39,262 bases of DNA from an uncultured Coriobacteriaceae bacterium (GCA_900552935.1 USBN01000010.1:1-39262), one strand, 5' to 3'; positions 16,415 through 24,180 are shown, counted from the first letter of the stretch. A program made the numbers and translations. The notes: generated by a model from the sequence alone, not told the origin.

Positions 16415-18850
16415 ATGCGTATATCACCAAAGGCAGGCGCGACCGTGCTCTCGCTGATGCTGGCAAGTGGTGCCGTCGTCGCCGGCAGCGTTCCCACTGT
16501 GGCGAGCGCTCAGGATGTGGCGACGATAACTAGCGCAGCCGCCGCTTCCGAGCTCGTTGTGACCGACAACTATCCCGCCCTCTACGGCTGGCTCGCAAAC
16601 AGCCTTGGGGACGCGACGACGGTTAAAATTGCCACTACGTGTGGCGTCTCGGATAGCGGCAACGGCACAACGACCATTCCCGTCCAGGTGACGCAACTCG
16701 TTGGCTGGCAGGCCAAGAGCTGGTTTGACGAGGAGGGCGAGAAGGTCCGCGACCTTGGCTACTCTTCGAGCTACGAGACCCTCACCTTTGCACCTGGCGC
16801 TACGACCGAGGTCCGCAGCCTCACGCTCAGGCTGCTCGACGACAAGCTCGTCGTCCCCGCGGGAGCGAACATCACGTTCAAGAACTGCACGTTTGCCAAC
16901 CGCATCAAGATCGAGAAGGGCGGCAAGGCAACGTTCGAGAACTGCACGTTCTCCTCGGGCACGATTCTCAACAACGGCCAGGCGAGCTACACCGGAACCA
17001 CGAAGGAACCATGGAACAACGGCACTGCCGAGAGCGCGTTCCAGGATCTCGGGCTCACCGTGGCAAGCTCTGCCCTGAACGACGGCGTGCACGGCCGCGA
17101 GTACGCGGACGCCACTCGCCTTACGCTCTCGGGCTCCAACGTCGATAAGGTCGCGCTCACGGCTCAGATGGACCAGCAGGGCAGCGGCCTCGTCGCCACG
17201 GTCGAGGACGGATCGCTCAAGGTGTCCGGCACGCCCGCGGCGGCTGGCACCTACACAGCTACCGTTACGGCGACCGCTCCAGACGAGGCGGGCACCAGCA
17301 CGCAGACTAAGTCCGCGACCGTCTCCGTCAAGGTGTGTCAGAACTACACGTTCAGCGTCGAGGGCACCCTTGACGCCGTCCGCACCGGCCAGGGCGACTA
17401 CCAGGACAGCTCGAACCACGAACTCGAGGTGTTCGTGACCGACGAGGCGGGCAACAAGCAGAGCTATTACGACTTCTCGTGCACCGAGGAGGGCCACAAC
17501 TTCTCGCTCAGCCCGAAGGTCTCGCCGAATGGCTGCGGCCTCAACGCGACGCTCTTTAACGCCGGCGGCAAGGCGACTGTCACGCTCTCCGGCACCGCGG
17601 GCACGGCGGGCACCTATCAAGTGGGTGCCGTGGCGACGCTCGGTAGCTATACGTTTGCCACCAACACTGCCGAGCTGCGCATCTACAGCGGCGCCGAGAC
17701 GCTGGCGAGCCAGATCGCGGGCCTTGCCACGGGCACCGGCGAGTGGGACATGGAGCCCTACGAGATCGACCGCAGCGACAACGCGGTCATTCCCATGTGG
17801 CTCCATCACATCTACGGCTCGCACGAGAGCGGCCTGTATGGCCAGATCGGCAATGCGACCGATGCCTTCGCCTCCGACACGATCACCATCCCGGCCGGCG
17901 CGGACGTCACGTTCGAAAACATCAAGGTGAACAGCTCGGTCAAGATTGTGGTCGAGAAGGGCGCCAAACTCACGCTTATCGATTCGGTGGCCTTTGGCCC
18001 CATCGAGGTCAACGGAGGCACGCTGACGCTCAACCGTGGCTCCGCCACCACGAGCACCATCACGCTCAACGACGGTTCCACGCTTGTTGACTCTGAAGTC
18101 GTCTCCAACGCGCAGTTCCTCACGGATGGTCGCAAGCCCACGCCGTCGGCTCCGGAGAGCGTCGTCATCGTCAACGGCAAGGTGACCTTCATGGGCGAGA
18201 ACAGCATCAAGCCCGACCAGAGCCAGGTTGGCCTTGAGGTAAACGGCAGCGCTCGTGTCCCGCTGGGCTCCACGCTCACGGTTACGGGTGGCAACGGTGG
18301 CACTGCCCCGGGCGAGGCGGCGAGCGCCATCAAGCTTAATGGCGGCACCATTTCCGGCGAGGGTTCGCTCGTGGCGACGGGCGGCTCCTACGAGCTTGGC
18401 GGCAGCGGCGTTCCCGCGACGGCGGTCATGGGCGAGGGCACGCTCTCAACCGGCGACCTCGTGCTTGCGGGCGGTGACGCGGACACCGTCTTCGGTAGCG
18501 CCATCAACGGTGCGGACGCGGGCGTCAAGACTGTCGTCGTCACCACGCCGGCCGCCGGCCGCACCATCACGGGTGGCAAGGGCGTGAACGGCGGCAAGGA
18601 CGGCCTGGGCGAGGAGTCCGTCACCATCAGGGAGGCGTCCGAGGAGCCTAGCGGCCCGACGAAGCCCGGAGAGAATTCCGGCGCTGGTTCGAACGGTGGG
18701 GCCGGTGCGGTTTCCGGCACGGGCTCCGCTCAGCAGGCGGGTGCATCCATCCCCCAGACGGGCGACGTCGCGAGCGTCTCTCCCGCGGTCGCACTCGCCG
18801 GTGCCGCCGCGGCCCTCGCTGGTGGGTTTGCCCTGCGTCGCCGAGACTAG
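16415..18850 (+). CDS. Secreted IPxTG cell-wall-anchored surface protein
   Basis: An 811-residue protein with a Sec signal peptide (basic MRISPK, a hydrophobic stretch, then cleavage near VASAQD). Its C-terminal sorting signal is IPQTG at 779-783, followed by a hydrophobic span and RRRD. A sortase would cut T-G and link it to the wall. The body has no catalytic motif. Residues about 145-195 and 490-550 are related beta-strand-rich repeats (PAGANITFKNCTF and PAGADVTFENIKV), suggesting a parallel beta-helix. SGTPAAAGTYTATV and a similar segment near 390 look like Ig-type (He_PIG) domains. A Gly-rich stretch leads to the anchor. GGAGGAG sets ATG 16415. Adhesin is a guess; no sortase gene lies in the window. 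Confidence 0.85.
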   Translation: MRISPKAGATVLSLMLASGAVVAGSVPTVASAQDVATITSAAAASELVVTDNYPALYGWLANSLGDATTVKIATTCGVSDSGNGTTTIPVQVTQLVGWQAKSWFDEEGEKVRDLGYSSSYETLTFAPGATTEVRSLTLRLLDDKLVVPAGANITFKNCTFANRIKIEKGGKATFENCTFSSGTILNNGQASYTGTTKEPWNNGTAESAFQDLGLTVASSALNDGVHGREYADATRLTLSGSNVDKVALTAQMDQQGSGLVATVEDGSLKVSGTPAAAGTYTATVTATAPDEAGTSTQTKSATVSVKVCQNYTFSVEGTLDAVRTGQGDYQDSSNHELEVFVTDEAGNKQSYYDFSCTEEGHNFSLSPKVSPNGCGLNATLFNAGGKATVTLSGTAGTAGTYQVGAVATLGSYTFATNTAELRIYSGAETLASQIAGLATGTGEWDMEPYEIDRSDNAVIPMWLHHIYGSHESGLYGQIGNATDAFASDTITIPAGADVTFENIKVNSSVKIVVEKGAKLTLIDSVAFGPIEVNGGTLTLNRGSATTSTITLNDGSTLVDSEVVSNAQFLTDGRKPTPSAPESVVIVNGKVTFMGENSIKPDQSQVGLEVNGSARVPLGSTLTVTGGNGGTAPGEAASAIKLNGGTISGEGSLVATGGSYELGGSGVPATAVMGEGTLSTGDLVLAGGDADTVFGSAINGADAGVKTVVVTTPAAGRTITGGKGVNGGKDGLGEESVTIREASEEPSGPTKPGENSGAGSNGGAGAVSGTGSAQQAGASIPQTGDVASVSPAVALAGAAAALAGGFALRRRD

Positions 18851-18853
18851 CGC

Positions 18854-18891
18854 CCTGCAAAAGCTGACAAAGGGACAGTCCCTTTTTCAGG
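18854..18891. repeat. Palindromic repeat, hybrid of types A and B
   Basis: It begins CCTGCAAAAG like type A, continues CTGACAAAGGGACAGTCCC like type B, and ends TTTTTCAGG plus TTTTT like type A copy 1. It lies 4 bp after the surface-protein stop. The mixed structure suggests recombination or gene conversion between the two forms. Confidence 0.8.
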
Positions 18892-18897
18892 TTTTTC

Positions 18898-18935
18898 GAG
18901 ACCCGCTGGGGGAGAGTCCCTCGGTGGGTCTTTTT
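18898..18935 (+). terminator. Rho-independent terminator after the surface protein
   Basis: GACCC (18900-18904) pairs with GGGTC (18926-18930), with inner GGG/CCC pairs, followed by TTTTTGTTTG. It is separate from the palindromic repeat just upstream. Confidence 0.8.
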
Positions 18936-18979
18936 GTTTGCTACTATCATAGGAATGGAGACGACGATGGGAGCGAGAC

Positions 18980-19468
18980 ATGCCTCTTCATGAGAATCCC
19001 GAGCTCAAGAGGGAGAGCTTCGAATCCCTGCTCATGGCCGAGCTCGTGGGCCTTGGCACCACGATGTGCGCCGCGATGGACGTAAACCCGGGTTTTGTGC
19101 CCTGTAGTCACGCGTTTGACGTGCTTCTCAAGGGCCTCGAGGCGGCAGCGCTCCCTGCTCCCACGCAGATCCTCCGCGAGCAGGCAGATAAGGTCCACGC
19201 GCGCAGCGAGCACATCGCAGAGCACCGCGGCGTACCCCGTGGAGCCGTGACCTGCCCGTATGCCGGCCCTGGTAGGGAGCCGGTCGCGGATGCCGTCTCA
19301 AGCGTCAAGATGGCCGCGTGCGCCATTGAGGACTCCGGCTGCGAGAACGAGGAAGCCTGCGTGGCCATCGCCCGCGCGCTTGCTGGCATTGGCGACCCGC
19401 ACTCAGATGCCACTGCGGTTGCGGAGCAGGCCGCCGAGGCCCTTCGCCTGGCCCATCAGTTCGACTAG
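18980..19468 (+). CDS. Hypothetical protein with six cysteines
   Basis: A 162-residue, mostly helical, acidic protein with no signal peptide and no membrane segment. Six cysteines are spread through it (in TTMCAAM, VPCSHA, VTCPYA and AACAIEDSGCENEEACVAI), the last three close together. No family is recognised. The Ala/Glu-rich C-terminal half looks like a helical bundle. ATG 18980 follows ATGGGAGCGAG, which supplies a weak ribosome site. It is a single-gene unit between two terminator-like structures. Metal binding or redox activity is possible but unsupported. Confidence 0.65.
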   Translation: MPLHENPELKRESFESLLMAELVGLGTTMCAAMDVNPGFVPCSHAFDVLLKGLEAAALPAPTQILREQADKVHARSEHIAEHRGVPRGAVTCPYAGPGREPVADAVSSVKMAACAIEDSGCENEEACVAIARALAGIGDPHSDATAVAEQAAEALRLAHQFD

Positions 19469-19505
19469 GCTCGCCACGGCCAGTAGCCGTCAGCGCTGTA
19501 AAGAC

Positions 19506-19574
19506 GAATCCCCCGGTCCTGATGCCTCTTTTCGCGCAGCTACGTGCGAGAACGGCGCTAGGACCGGGGGATTC
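19506..19574. terminator. 15-bp perfect inverted repeat with long loop between convergent genes
   Basis: GAATCCCCCGGTCCT (19506-19520) is exactly complementary to AGGACCGGGGGATTC (19560-19574). The 39-nt loop contains CGCA/TGCG. It lies between the convergent ends of the 162-residue gene and the MetE-type gene, so it could stop transcription both ways. T-runs are poor on both strands. The build resembles the elements at 5032 and 34524. Confidence 0.65.
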
Positions 19575-19615
19575 CATTTGGAGGTGCTAGTGGGGACGTG
19601 CCTGTGGCGGCCGCC

Positions 19616-20749
19616 TTACGCCTCGCCCCAGACCTTCTCGGCGACGCGCTTGACAAGGGCGACCTTGGCCCACTGCTCGTCCTCGGTGAGCTTGTTGCCG
19701 CACTCGCAGGAGGCGAAGCCGCACTGCGGGGAGAGGTAGAGGTTCTCGAGCGGCACGTACTTGGCCGCCTCGTTGATGCGGCTGATGAGCAGCTCCTCAT
19801 CCTCGAGGCCCGGCTGCTTGGAGGTCACGAGGCCGAGCACGACCTTCTTGCCCTCGGCCACATACTTGAGCGGCTCGAAGGTGCCGGCGCGCGGCGTGTC
19901 GAACTCGAGGTAGAAGGCATCGACGTCCTCGTCGGCGAAGAGGTAGGGCGCGACGGGGTCATAGCCGCCCTCGAAGGCGTAGGTGGAGTGGTAGTTGCCG
20001 CGGCAGACGTGCGTGGTGAGCGCGAGGTCCTCGGGCTTGCCCTCGATCGCGAGGTTGTTGAGGCGAACGCCAAGCTCAGAGACCTTCTGGATGTCGACCG
20101 GGCTCATGCCGGTCTTGGCGACGAAGTCCGTGTCGCAGTAGATGCCCCAGGTGCAGTCATCGAACTGGATGGAGCGACAGCCGGCGGCGTAGAGGTCCGC
20201 GATGACGGTGCGGTAGGCGGCGGCGATGTCCTCGATGAGATCCTCGTCATCGGCGTAGACGGAGCGCAGGCTCTCGACCTGGCCATCGCAGCGGTCGAGG
20301 ACAACCTCGGAGTAGGTCTGGATGGGGGCGGGCATGGTCTGGCGCGCGACCTGGCCGTCCTCTTCGAGGGCCTTCACGAACTTGAAGTGCTCGACGAACG
20401 GGTGGTTCTCGCCGGAGATCTTGCCCGTGACGACGGCGGTGTCAGCGGTGGTCTCCTCGTCGTGGAACATATAGCCGGTGCGGCTCGTGCGGCGCTCGAT
20501 GCCGTTCAGACCCCACATGAAGTCGAGGTGCCAGTAGCTGCGACGGAACTCGCCGTCAGTGATGACGTGGAGGCCGGCAGCCTTCTGCTTGGCTACGAGG
20601 TCGCGGATGGCCTCGTTTTCGACGACCGTGAGGGCGGCGTCGTCGATGACGCCGGCGGCGTGGTCCGCGCGGGCCTGCTTGAGGACGTCCGGGCGCAGGA
20701 AGCTGCCGACGACGTCATAGCGGAACGGGGCGTTGTGCTTGTAGGACAT
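19616..20749 (-). CDS. Short MetE-type methyltransferase (YxjG/YxjH-like)
   Basis: A 377-residue cobalamin-independent methionine synthase family protein that corresponds to only the C-terminal catalytic barrel of MetE (full MetE is about 750 residues). The expected zinc ligands are visible: His and Cys in THVCRGN, Glu in YLEFDTP and Cys in PQCGF. IQFDDCTWG lies in the substrate region. Members methylate homocysteine or use other methyl donors; which donor applies here cannot be told. ATG 20749 is chosen for its AGGAG seven bases upstream; the frame is open farther. metY lies upstream on the same strand, but two terminators separate them, so it is probably a distinct transcript. Confidence 0.88.
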   Translation of the reverse strand: MSYKHNAPFRYDVVGSFLRPDVLKQARADHAAGVIDDAALTVVENEAIRDLVAKQKAAGLHVITDGEFRRSYWHLDFMWGLNGIERRTSRTGYMFHDEETTADTAVVTGKISGENHPFVEHFKFVKALEEDGQVARQTMPAPIQTYSEVVLDRCDGQVESLRSVYADDEDLIEDIAAAYRTVIADLYAAGCRSIQFDDCTWGIYCDTDFVAKTGMSPVDIQKVSELGVRLNNLAIEGKPEDLALTTHVCRGNYHSTYAFEGGYDPVAPYLFADEDVDAFYLEFDTPRAGTFEPLKYVAEGKKVVLGLVTSKQPGLEDEELLISRINEAAKYVPLENLYLSPQCGFASCECGNKLTEDEQWAKVALVKRVAEKVWGEA

Positions 20750-20759
20750 GGGTTTCTCC

Positions 20760-20935
20760 TTGGGTTTGAGACGGCTCGTGGTTGGTGCAAGAGCGTGGGA
20801 GACATGTGCAAGTATCATCTCTACCAGGCTCTTTGCTAGTCGTTTAACTAACCGACCAATTGGCTGGGAATAGTATTCCACGTCTGTGGGCTATCCGGTA
20901 CTACGCATCATGTATGTGAATGCATAGGTTTAAGC
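20760..20935 (-). promoter_or_regulatory. Upstream region of the MetE-type gene with three inverted repeats
   Basis: A perfect 13-bp palindrome, GGAATAGTATTCC, is at 20867-20879. TACGCAT/ATGCATA (about 20901-20925) and an imperfect 18-bp GTCG...CGAC repeat (20838-20855, 14 of 18 positions symmetric) flank it. These are candidate regulator sites, possibly for the LysR protein at 24206-25129. No Met-rich leader ORF and no SAM-riboswitch pattern was seen here, unlike metY. Confidence 0.4.
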
Positions 20936-21000
20936 TATGGCACACGCGGGATGCCGAGAATGGCGCGACGCTTGCCGGGGTGGCGGGCGACGGCAAGGAG

Positions 21001-21043
21001 AAGGGACCCGGAACGACTGGCGTCCCGGGTCCCACGGGTTTTA
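21001..21043. terminator. Bidirectional hairpin between metY and the MetE-type gene
   Basis: GGGACCCGGAACG (21003-21015) pairs with CGTCCCGGGTCCC (21021-21033) over 13 bp with one wobble, loop ACTGG. TTCTCCTT follows on the minus strand and ACGGGTTTT on the plus strand. Confidence 0.75.
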
Positions 21044-21122
21044 ATGTCACGGTAGTTGGCACGCCAGCTCGCGACTTCGCCGGCTATGCCTCGTCCGCGC
21101 CACACAATCGGCCTGCCAGCGC

Positions 21123-21155
21123 ACAAAAGGGGCGGACCACCTGGGCCCGCCCCTT
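21123..21155 (-). terminator. Rho-independent terminator of metY
   Basis: On the minus strand AAGGGGCGG pairs with CCGCCCCTT (21147-21155 with 21127-21135), followed by TTTTGTGC. It lies 33 bp after the metY stop. Confidence 0.85.
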
Positions 21156-21187
21156 CCGAGTCGATGCGATTGTCTGCGGCTTGCGAA

Positions 21188-22495
21188 CTAGTCGAGGGCG
21201 GCAAAGCCACGCTCGAGGTCGGCGATGATGTCGTCGATGTGCTCCGTGCCGATGGAGAGGCGAATCGTGGACTGCGAGATACCTACGTTGGCGAGTTCCT
21301 CATCGGAGAGCTGGGAGTGCGTCGTGCTAGCCGGGTGGATCACGAGGCTCTTGACGTCAGCAACGTTGGCGAGTAGCGAGAAGAGCTGGAGGTTGTCGAT
21401 GAACTTCCATGCGGCGTCCTTGCCACCCTTGATCTCGAAGGTAAAGATCGAGGCACCGCCGTTGGGGAAGTACTTCTCGTAGAGGTCGTGGTCGGGGTGG
21501 TCGGGGAGGCTCGGGTGGGTGACCTTCTCGACGTGCGGGTTGTTGACGAGGTACTCGATGACCTTCTTGGTGTTCTCGGCGTGGCGTTCGAGGCGAAGCG
21601 ACAGGGTCTCGGTGCCCTGGAGCAGCAGGAACGCGTTGAAGGGCGAGATGCAGGCACCCTCGTCGCGGAGGAGGATCGCGCGGATGTAGGTCACGTACGC
21701 GGCGGCACCGCAGGCGTCGGCGAAGGAGATGCCGTGGTAGGAGGGGTTGGGCTCGGCGATCTGCGGATACTTGCCAGAGGCCTTCCAATCGAAATTACCA
21801 CCGTCGACGATCACGCCGCCAAGCGAGGTGCCGTGGCCGCCGATGAACTTCGTGGCGGAGTGGACGACGACGTTGGCGCCATGCTCGAGCGGGCGGAAGA
21901 GATACGGCGTGCCAAACGTGTTGTCCACGACGACGGGCAGGCCGTGCTTGTGGGCGATCTCGGAGATGGCGTCGATGTTGGGGATGTCGGAGTTGGGGTT
22001 GCCGAGGGTCTCGAGGTAGACGAGGGTGGTGTTGTCCTGGATGGCCGCCTCGACCTCGTCGAGGTTGTGGGCGTCGACGAAGGTGGTCGTGATGCCGTAC
22101 TGCGGGAGCGTGTGCTCGAGCAGGTTGTAGGAGCCGCCGTAGATGGTCTTCTGGGCGACCACGTGATCGCCGGCCTTGGCGAGCGCCTGGATGGCGTAGG
22201 TGATGGCGGCGGCACCGGAGGCGACGGCGAGACCGGCCACGCCACCCTCGAGCGCGGCGATGCGGTCCTCGAAGACGCCCTGCGTGGAGTTGGTCAGACG
22301 GCCGTAGATGTTGCCGGCGTCGGCCAGACCGAACCGGGCGGCGGCGTGGGCGGAGTTGCGGAAGACGTAAGAAGTCGTCTGGTAGATGGGCACTGCGCGG
22401 GCGTCGGTCGCGGGATCGGGCTGCTCCTGGCCGACGTGGAGCTGAAGGGTCTCGAAGTGGAAGGTCTTCTCGGTCTCGGGGGTGATGTCAGACAT
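21188..22495 (-). CDS. metY: O-acetylhomoserine sulfhydrylase
   Basis: A 435-residue PLP enzyme of the Cys/Met metabolism family. The long MetY form condenses O-acetylhomoserine with sulfide to give homocysteine. The cofactor lysine lies in VHSATKFIGGHG. The N-terminal YQTTSYVF and IYGRLTNST, the SGAAAITYA segment and the C-terminal HPASTTHSQL are typical. AGGAGG lies 6 bases before ATG 22495. Its transcript starts about 330 bp upstream and carries a Met-codon leader ORF, a terminator and a matching antiterminator, so expression should respond to charged tRNA-Met. Its product homocysteine is the usual substrate of the MetE-type enzyme next door. Confidence 0.95.
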   Translation of the reverse strand: MSDITPETEKTFHFETLQLHVGQEQPDPATDARAVPIYQTTSYVFRNSAHAAARFGLADAGNIYGRLTNSTQGVFEDRIAALEGGVAGLAVASGAAAITYAIQALAKAGDHVVAQKTIYGGSYNLLEHTLPQYGITTTFVDAHNLDEVEAAIQDNTTLVYLETLGNPNSDIPNIDAISEIAHKHGLPVVVDNTFGTPYLFRPLEHGANVVVHSATKFIGGHGTSLGGVIVDGGNFDWKASGKYPQIAEPNPSYHGISFADACGAAAYVTYIRAILLRDEGACISPFNAFLLLQGTETLSLRLERHAENTKKVIEYLVNNPHVEKVTHPSLPDHPDHDLYEKYFPNGGASIFTFEIKGGKDAAWKFIDNLQLFSLLANVADVKSLVIHPASTTHSQLSDEELANVGISQSTIRLSIGTEHIDDIIADLERGFAALD

Positions 22496-22624
22496 GGGTT
22501 CCTCCTAAAGGATGGTTCTTGCGGGATGTTGGTCGAGCGGGTTCTTGTCGGATTTGATAGGCGCGTTTGAGGCTTCGACGCCGTGATCGTGTTGCCTGCC
22601 GACGCGCCGAACGGAGTGGCTGCC

Positions 22625-22743
22625 AAAAAAGAAACGCCCGGCAGCTCACGGGCTCCCGGGCGCAAGTCGGAGACGTTTCGTAAGGCGGCGGCGCTAATGA
22701 CGCACGACAACCCTGCAGGTAGACCCCTGCGGTGCCCGGGAGC
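22625..22743 (-). promoter_or_regulatory. Methionine attenuator: terminator and antiterminator
   Basis: The terminator (22662-22625) pairs CGCCCGG with CCGGGCG plus AGC with GCT around CCGTGA, followed by TTTCTTTTTT. The segment GCTCCCGGGC (22743-22734), directly after the Met codons of the leader ORF, is exactly complementary to GCCCGGGAGC (22661-22652), the 5' arm of the terminator. An intervening hairpin, GCAGG/CCTGC (22730-22726 with 22719-22715), could compete for the same region. Pairing of the distant segments would disrupt the terminator. This matches classic ribosome-controlled attenuation: stalling at Met codons favours the antiterminator and metY readthrough. Confidence 0.75.
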
Positions 22744-22789
22744 TCAGCATTCGCATGCACATCATCATCGTGGTGGTCTTGGCAGTCAT
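22694..22789 (-). CDS. Met-rich leader peptide of metY
   Basis: A 31-codon ORF from ATG 22789 to TAG 22694. After MTAKTTT comes MMMCMRM: five Met and one Cys in seven codons, then LSSRAPQ and a short tail with another Cys. AAGGAGG lies 9 bases before the ATG, one of the best ribosome sites in the window, which argues that it is translated. It starts about 33 nt after the predicted transcription start. The Met run immediately precedes the antiterminator segment, as required for stalling control. The peptide itself is probably functionless. It could also respond to cysteine. Confidence 0.75.
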   Translation of the reverse strand: MTAKTTTMMMCMRMLSSRAPQGSTCRVVVRH

Positions 22790-22828
22790 CTCTCGGCACC
22801 TCCTTGCGCCTTCGGTTTTGCTGGTGAG

Positions 22829-22858
22829 TTTATACGCCCGCGTGGGCGATAAGGTCAA
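22829..22858 (-). promoter_or_regulatory. Promoter of the metY leader
   Basis: On the minus strand TTGACC (22858-22853), an 18-bp spacer and TATAAA (22834-22829) place the start of transcription near 22822, just before the leader ORF. GCCCACGCGGGC forms an inverted repeat in the spacer and could be a regulator site. Confidence 0.75.
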
Positions 22859-23247
22859 TACCCTAGTGGGTAACTAGGGATTAAGATTCTGTTACATCGA
22901 GGTGGGGAGGGGTGTTTGGCAGCCAGATTTCTATTGCGGGCCGCCGTGAGGTCGTTTTGCCTCGCGGCCGCGAGGCGCCGCGCTTCCGTTCCGCCGCCCG
23001 GCCGCGAGCCGCCGCTATACGCCGAATGCCACGTGACGTCCCGAGGCGCCGTGGCAAGCGAGTCCCGCTATCGCCGCCCGGCCGCGAGGCGCCGCGGCAA
23101 GCGAGCCGCCACTATCTGCCGGATGTCACGTGACGTCGCGAGGTCCCACTTCCGCATCGCGCGCCATTCGCCGATGGGGGCGTGCGCTCCTCTTGGCTAA
23201 AGCGTCATCATCAGGCGCAGGGGTATCCAATAGCAAGGAGGAAGCTC
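22859..23247. repeat. Gene-free GC-rich repeat region
   Basis: A perfect 18-bp palindrome, GCCTCGCGGCCGCGAGGC, is at 22960-22977. GGCCGCGAGSCGCCGC occurs three times (22967, 23001, 23081). A 37-bp block ending CACGTGACGTC.CGAGG occurs twice (23010-23046 and 23108-23144, about 78 percent identical), and GGCAAGCGAG occurs twice (23054 and 23097). The arrangement is an imperfect tandem duplication with period about 80-98 bp. A 73-codon frame runs through it but is repetitive Arg/Pro sequence with no ribosome site and is not called. Confidence 0.7.
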
Positions 23248-24180
23248 ATGCGCTACATCGAATTTGGAGAGCAGAAGGCTAAGGCGTCCGAGGTCATGAT
23301 CGGCCTCATGCGCATCAAGGAGATGAGCGTGCCCGAGGTCACGGAGTTCATCGAGGCCGCGCTCGACGAGGGCATCAACGCCCTGGACATCGCCGACGTC
23401 TACGGGCGCGGCACCTGCGAGACCATCCTCGGCGAGGTCTTCGCCGCCAATCCGGGCCTGCGCGATCGCGTCTTCCTGCAGTCGAAGGTCGGCATCCGCA
23501 AGGAGCCGGACGGCTTCACGTGGTACGACTTCTCGAAGGAGCACATCATCGAAGCCGTCGACGCCGGCCTCGCCCGCATGGGCGTCGACCACGTCGACTC
23601 GATGCTGCTCCATCGCCCCGACGTGCTCATGGAGCCAGACGAGGTGGGCGAGGCCCTCGAGACCCTCAAGGATCAAGGTAAGGTCCTCGACTGGGGCGTC
23701 TCGAACCTCAATCCCGCCATGCTCGGCCGTCTCGAGAGTCGCGTCCCGGTCAAGCTCGCGACCAACCAGGTGCAGCTCAGCTGCGCGTTTACGCCTGCGT
23801 TTAACGGTGCGTTCAACGTGAACATGGAGAACGACGCCGCCATCATGCGAGACGGGGGCATCTACGAGTACTGCGAGGATAGGGACATGGTCATCCAGGC
23901 CTGGTCCACCATGCAGTACGGCTACTTCGAGGGCGTCTTCCTTGGCAGCCCCAAGTATCCCGAGCTCAACGCCAAGCTCGAGGAGCTGGCCGAGAAGTAC
24001 GGCGTGACCCCGATGGCCGTGGCGCTCGCCTGGGTGCTCCGCTATCCGGCGAAGATGCAGGCCGTCATCGGCACCACGAAGCCGTCGCGCGTTCGCGAGG
24101 CCGCGCGCGCCTGCGACTTCGAGCTCACCCGCAAGGAGTGGTACGAGATTTACTGCTCAGCGGGCAACGTTCTGCCGTAG
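23248..24180 (+). CDS. Aldo/keto reductase
   Basis: A 310-residue NADPH-dependent TIM-barrel oxidoreductase. The catalytic set is visible: Asp and Tyr in DIADVYGRG, Lys in QSKVG and His in LLHRPD. VIGTTKPSRVREA near the C-terminus is the coenzyme phosphate-binding motif. It is closest in appearance to the YdhF/oxidoreductase type that acts on small carbonyls; the real substrate is unknown. AAGGAGG lies 6 bases before ATG 23248, and the frame's upstream 22 codons are noncoding in look. The LysR gene converges on it with 25 bp between the stops, so the two are not divergently regulated. Confidence 0.88.
   Translation: MRYIEFGEQKAKASEVMIGLMRIKEMSVPEVTEFIEAALDEGINALDIADVYGRGTCETILGEVFAANPGLRDRVFLQSKVGIRKEPDGFTWYDFSKEHIIEAVDAGLARMGVDHVDSMLLHRPDVLMEPDEVGEALETLKDQGKVLDWGVSNLNPAMLGRLESRVPVKLATNQVQLSCAFTPAFNGAFNVNMENDAAIMRDGGIYEYCEDRDMVIQAWSTMQYGYFEGVFLGSPKYPELNAKLEELAEKYGVTPMAVALAWVLRYPAKMQAVIGTTKPSRVREAARACDFELTRKEWYEIYCSAGNVLP

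Noticed and set aside
19598..22570. Long plus-strand frames opposite the MetE-type gene and metY (19598-20839 and 21488-22570)
   Set aside because: Same antisense artefact; the minus-strand genes carry all the conserved motifs.
22600..22860. SAM riboswitch before metY
   Set aside because: The expected conserved core was not recognised, and the leader ORF plus terminator/antiterminator explains the region better.
22912..23200. Two Arg/Pro-rich plus-strand frames in the GC-rich repeat region
   Set aside because: They translate the repeat units (PRGREAP, RPRA), have no ribosome site and no conserved pattern.
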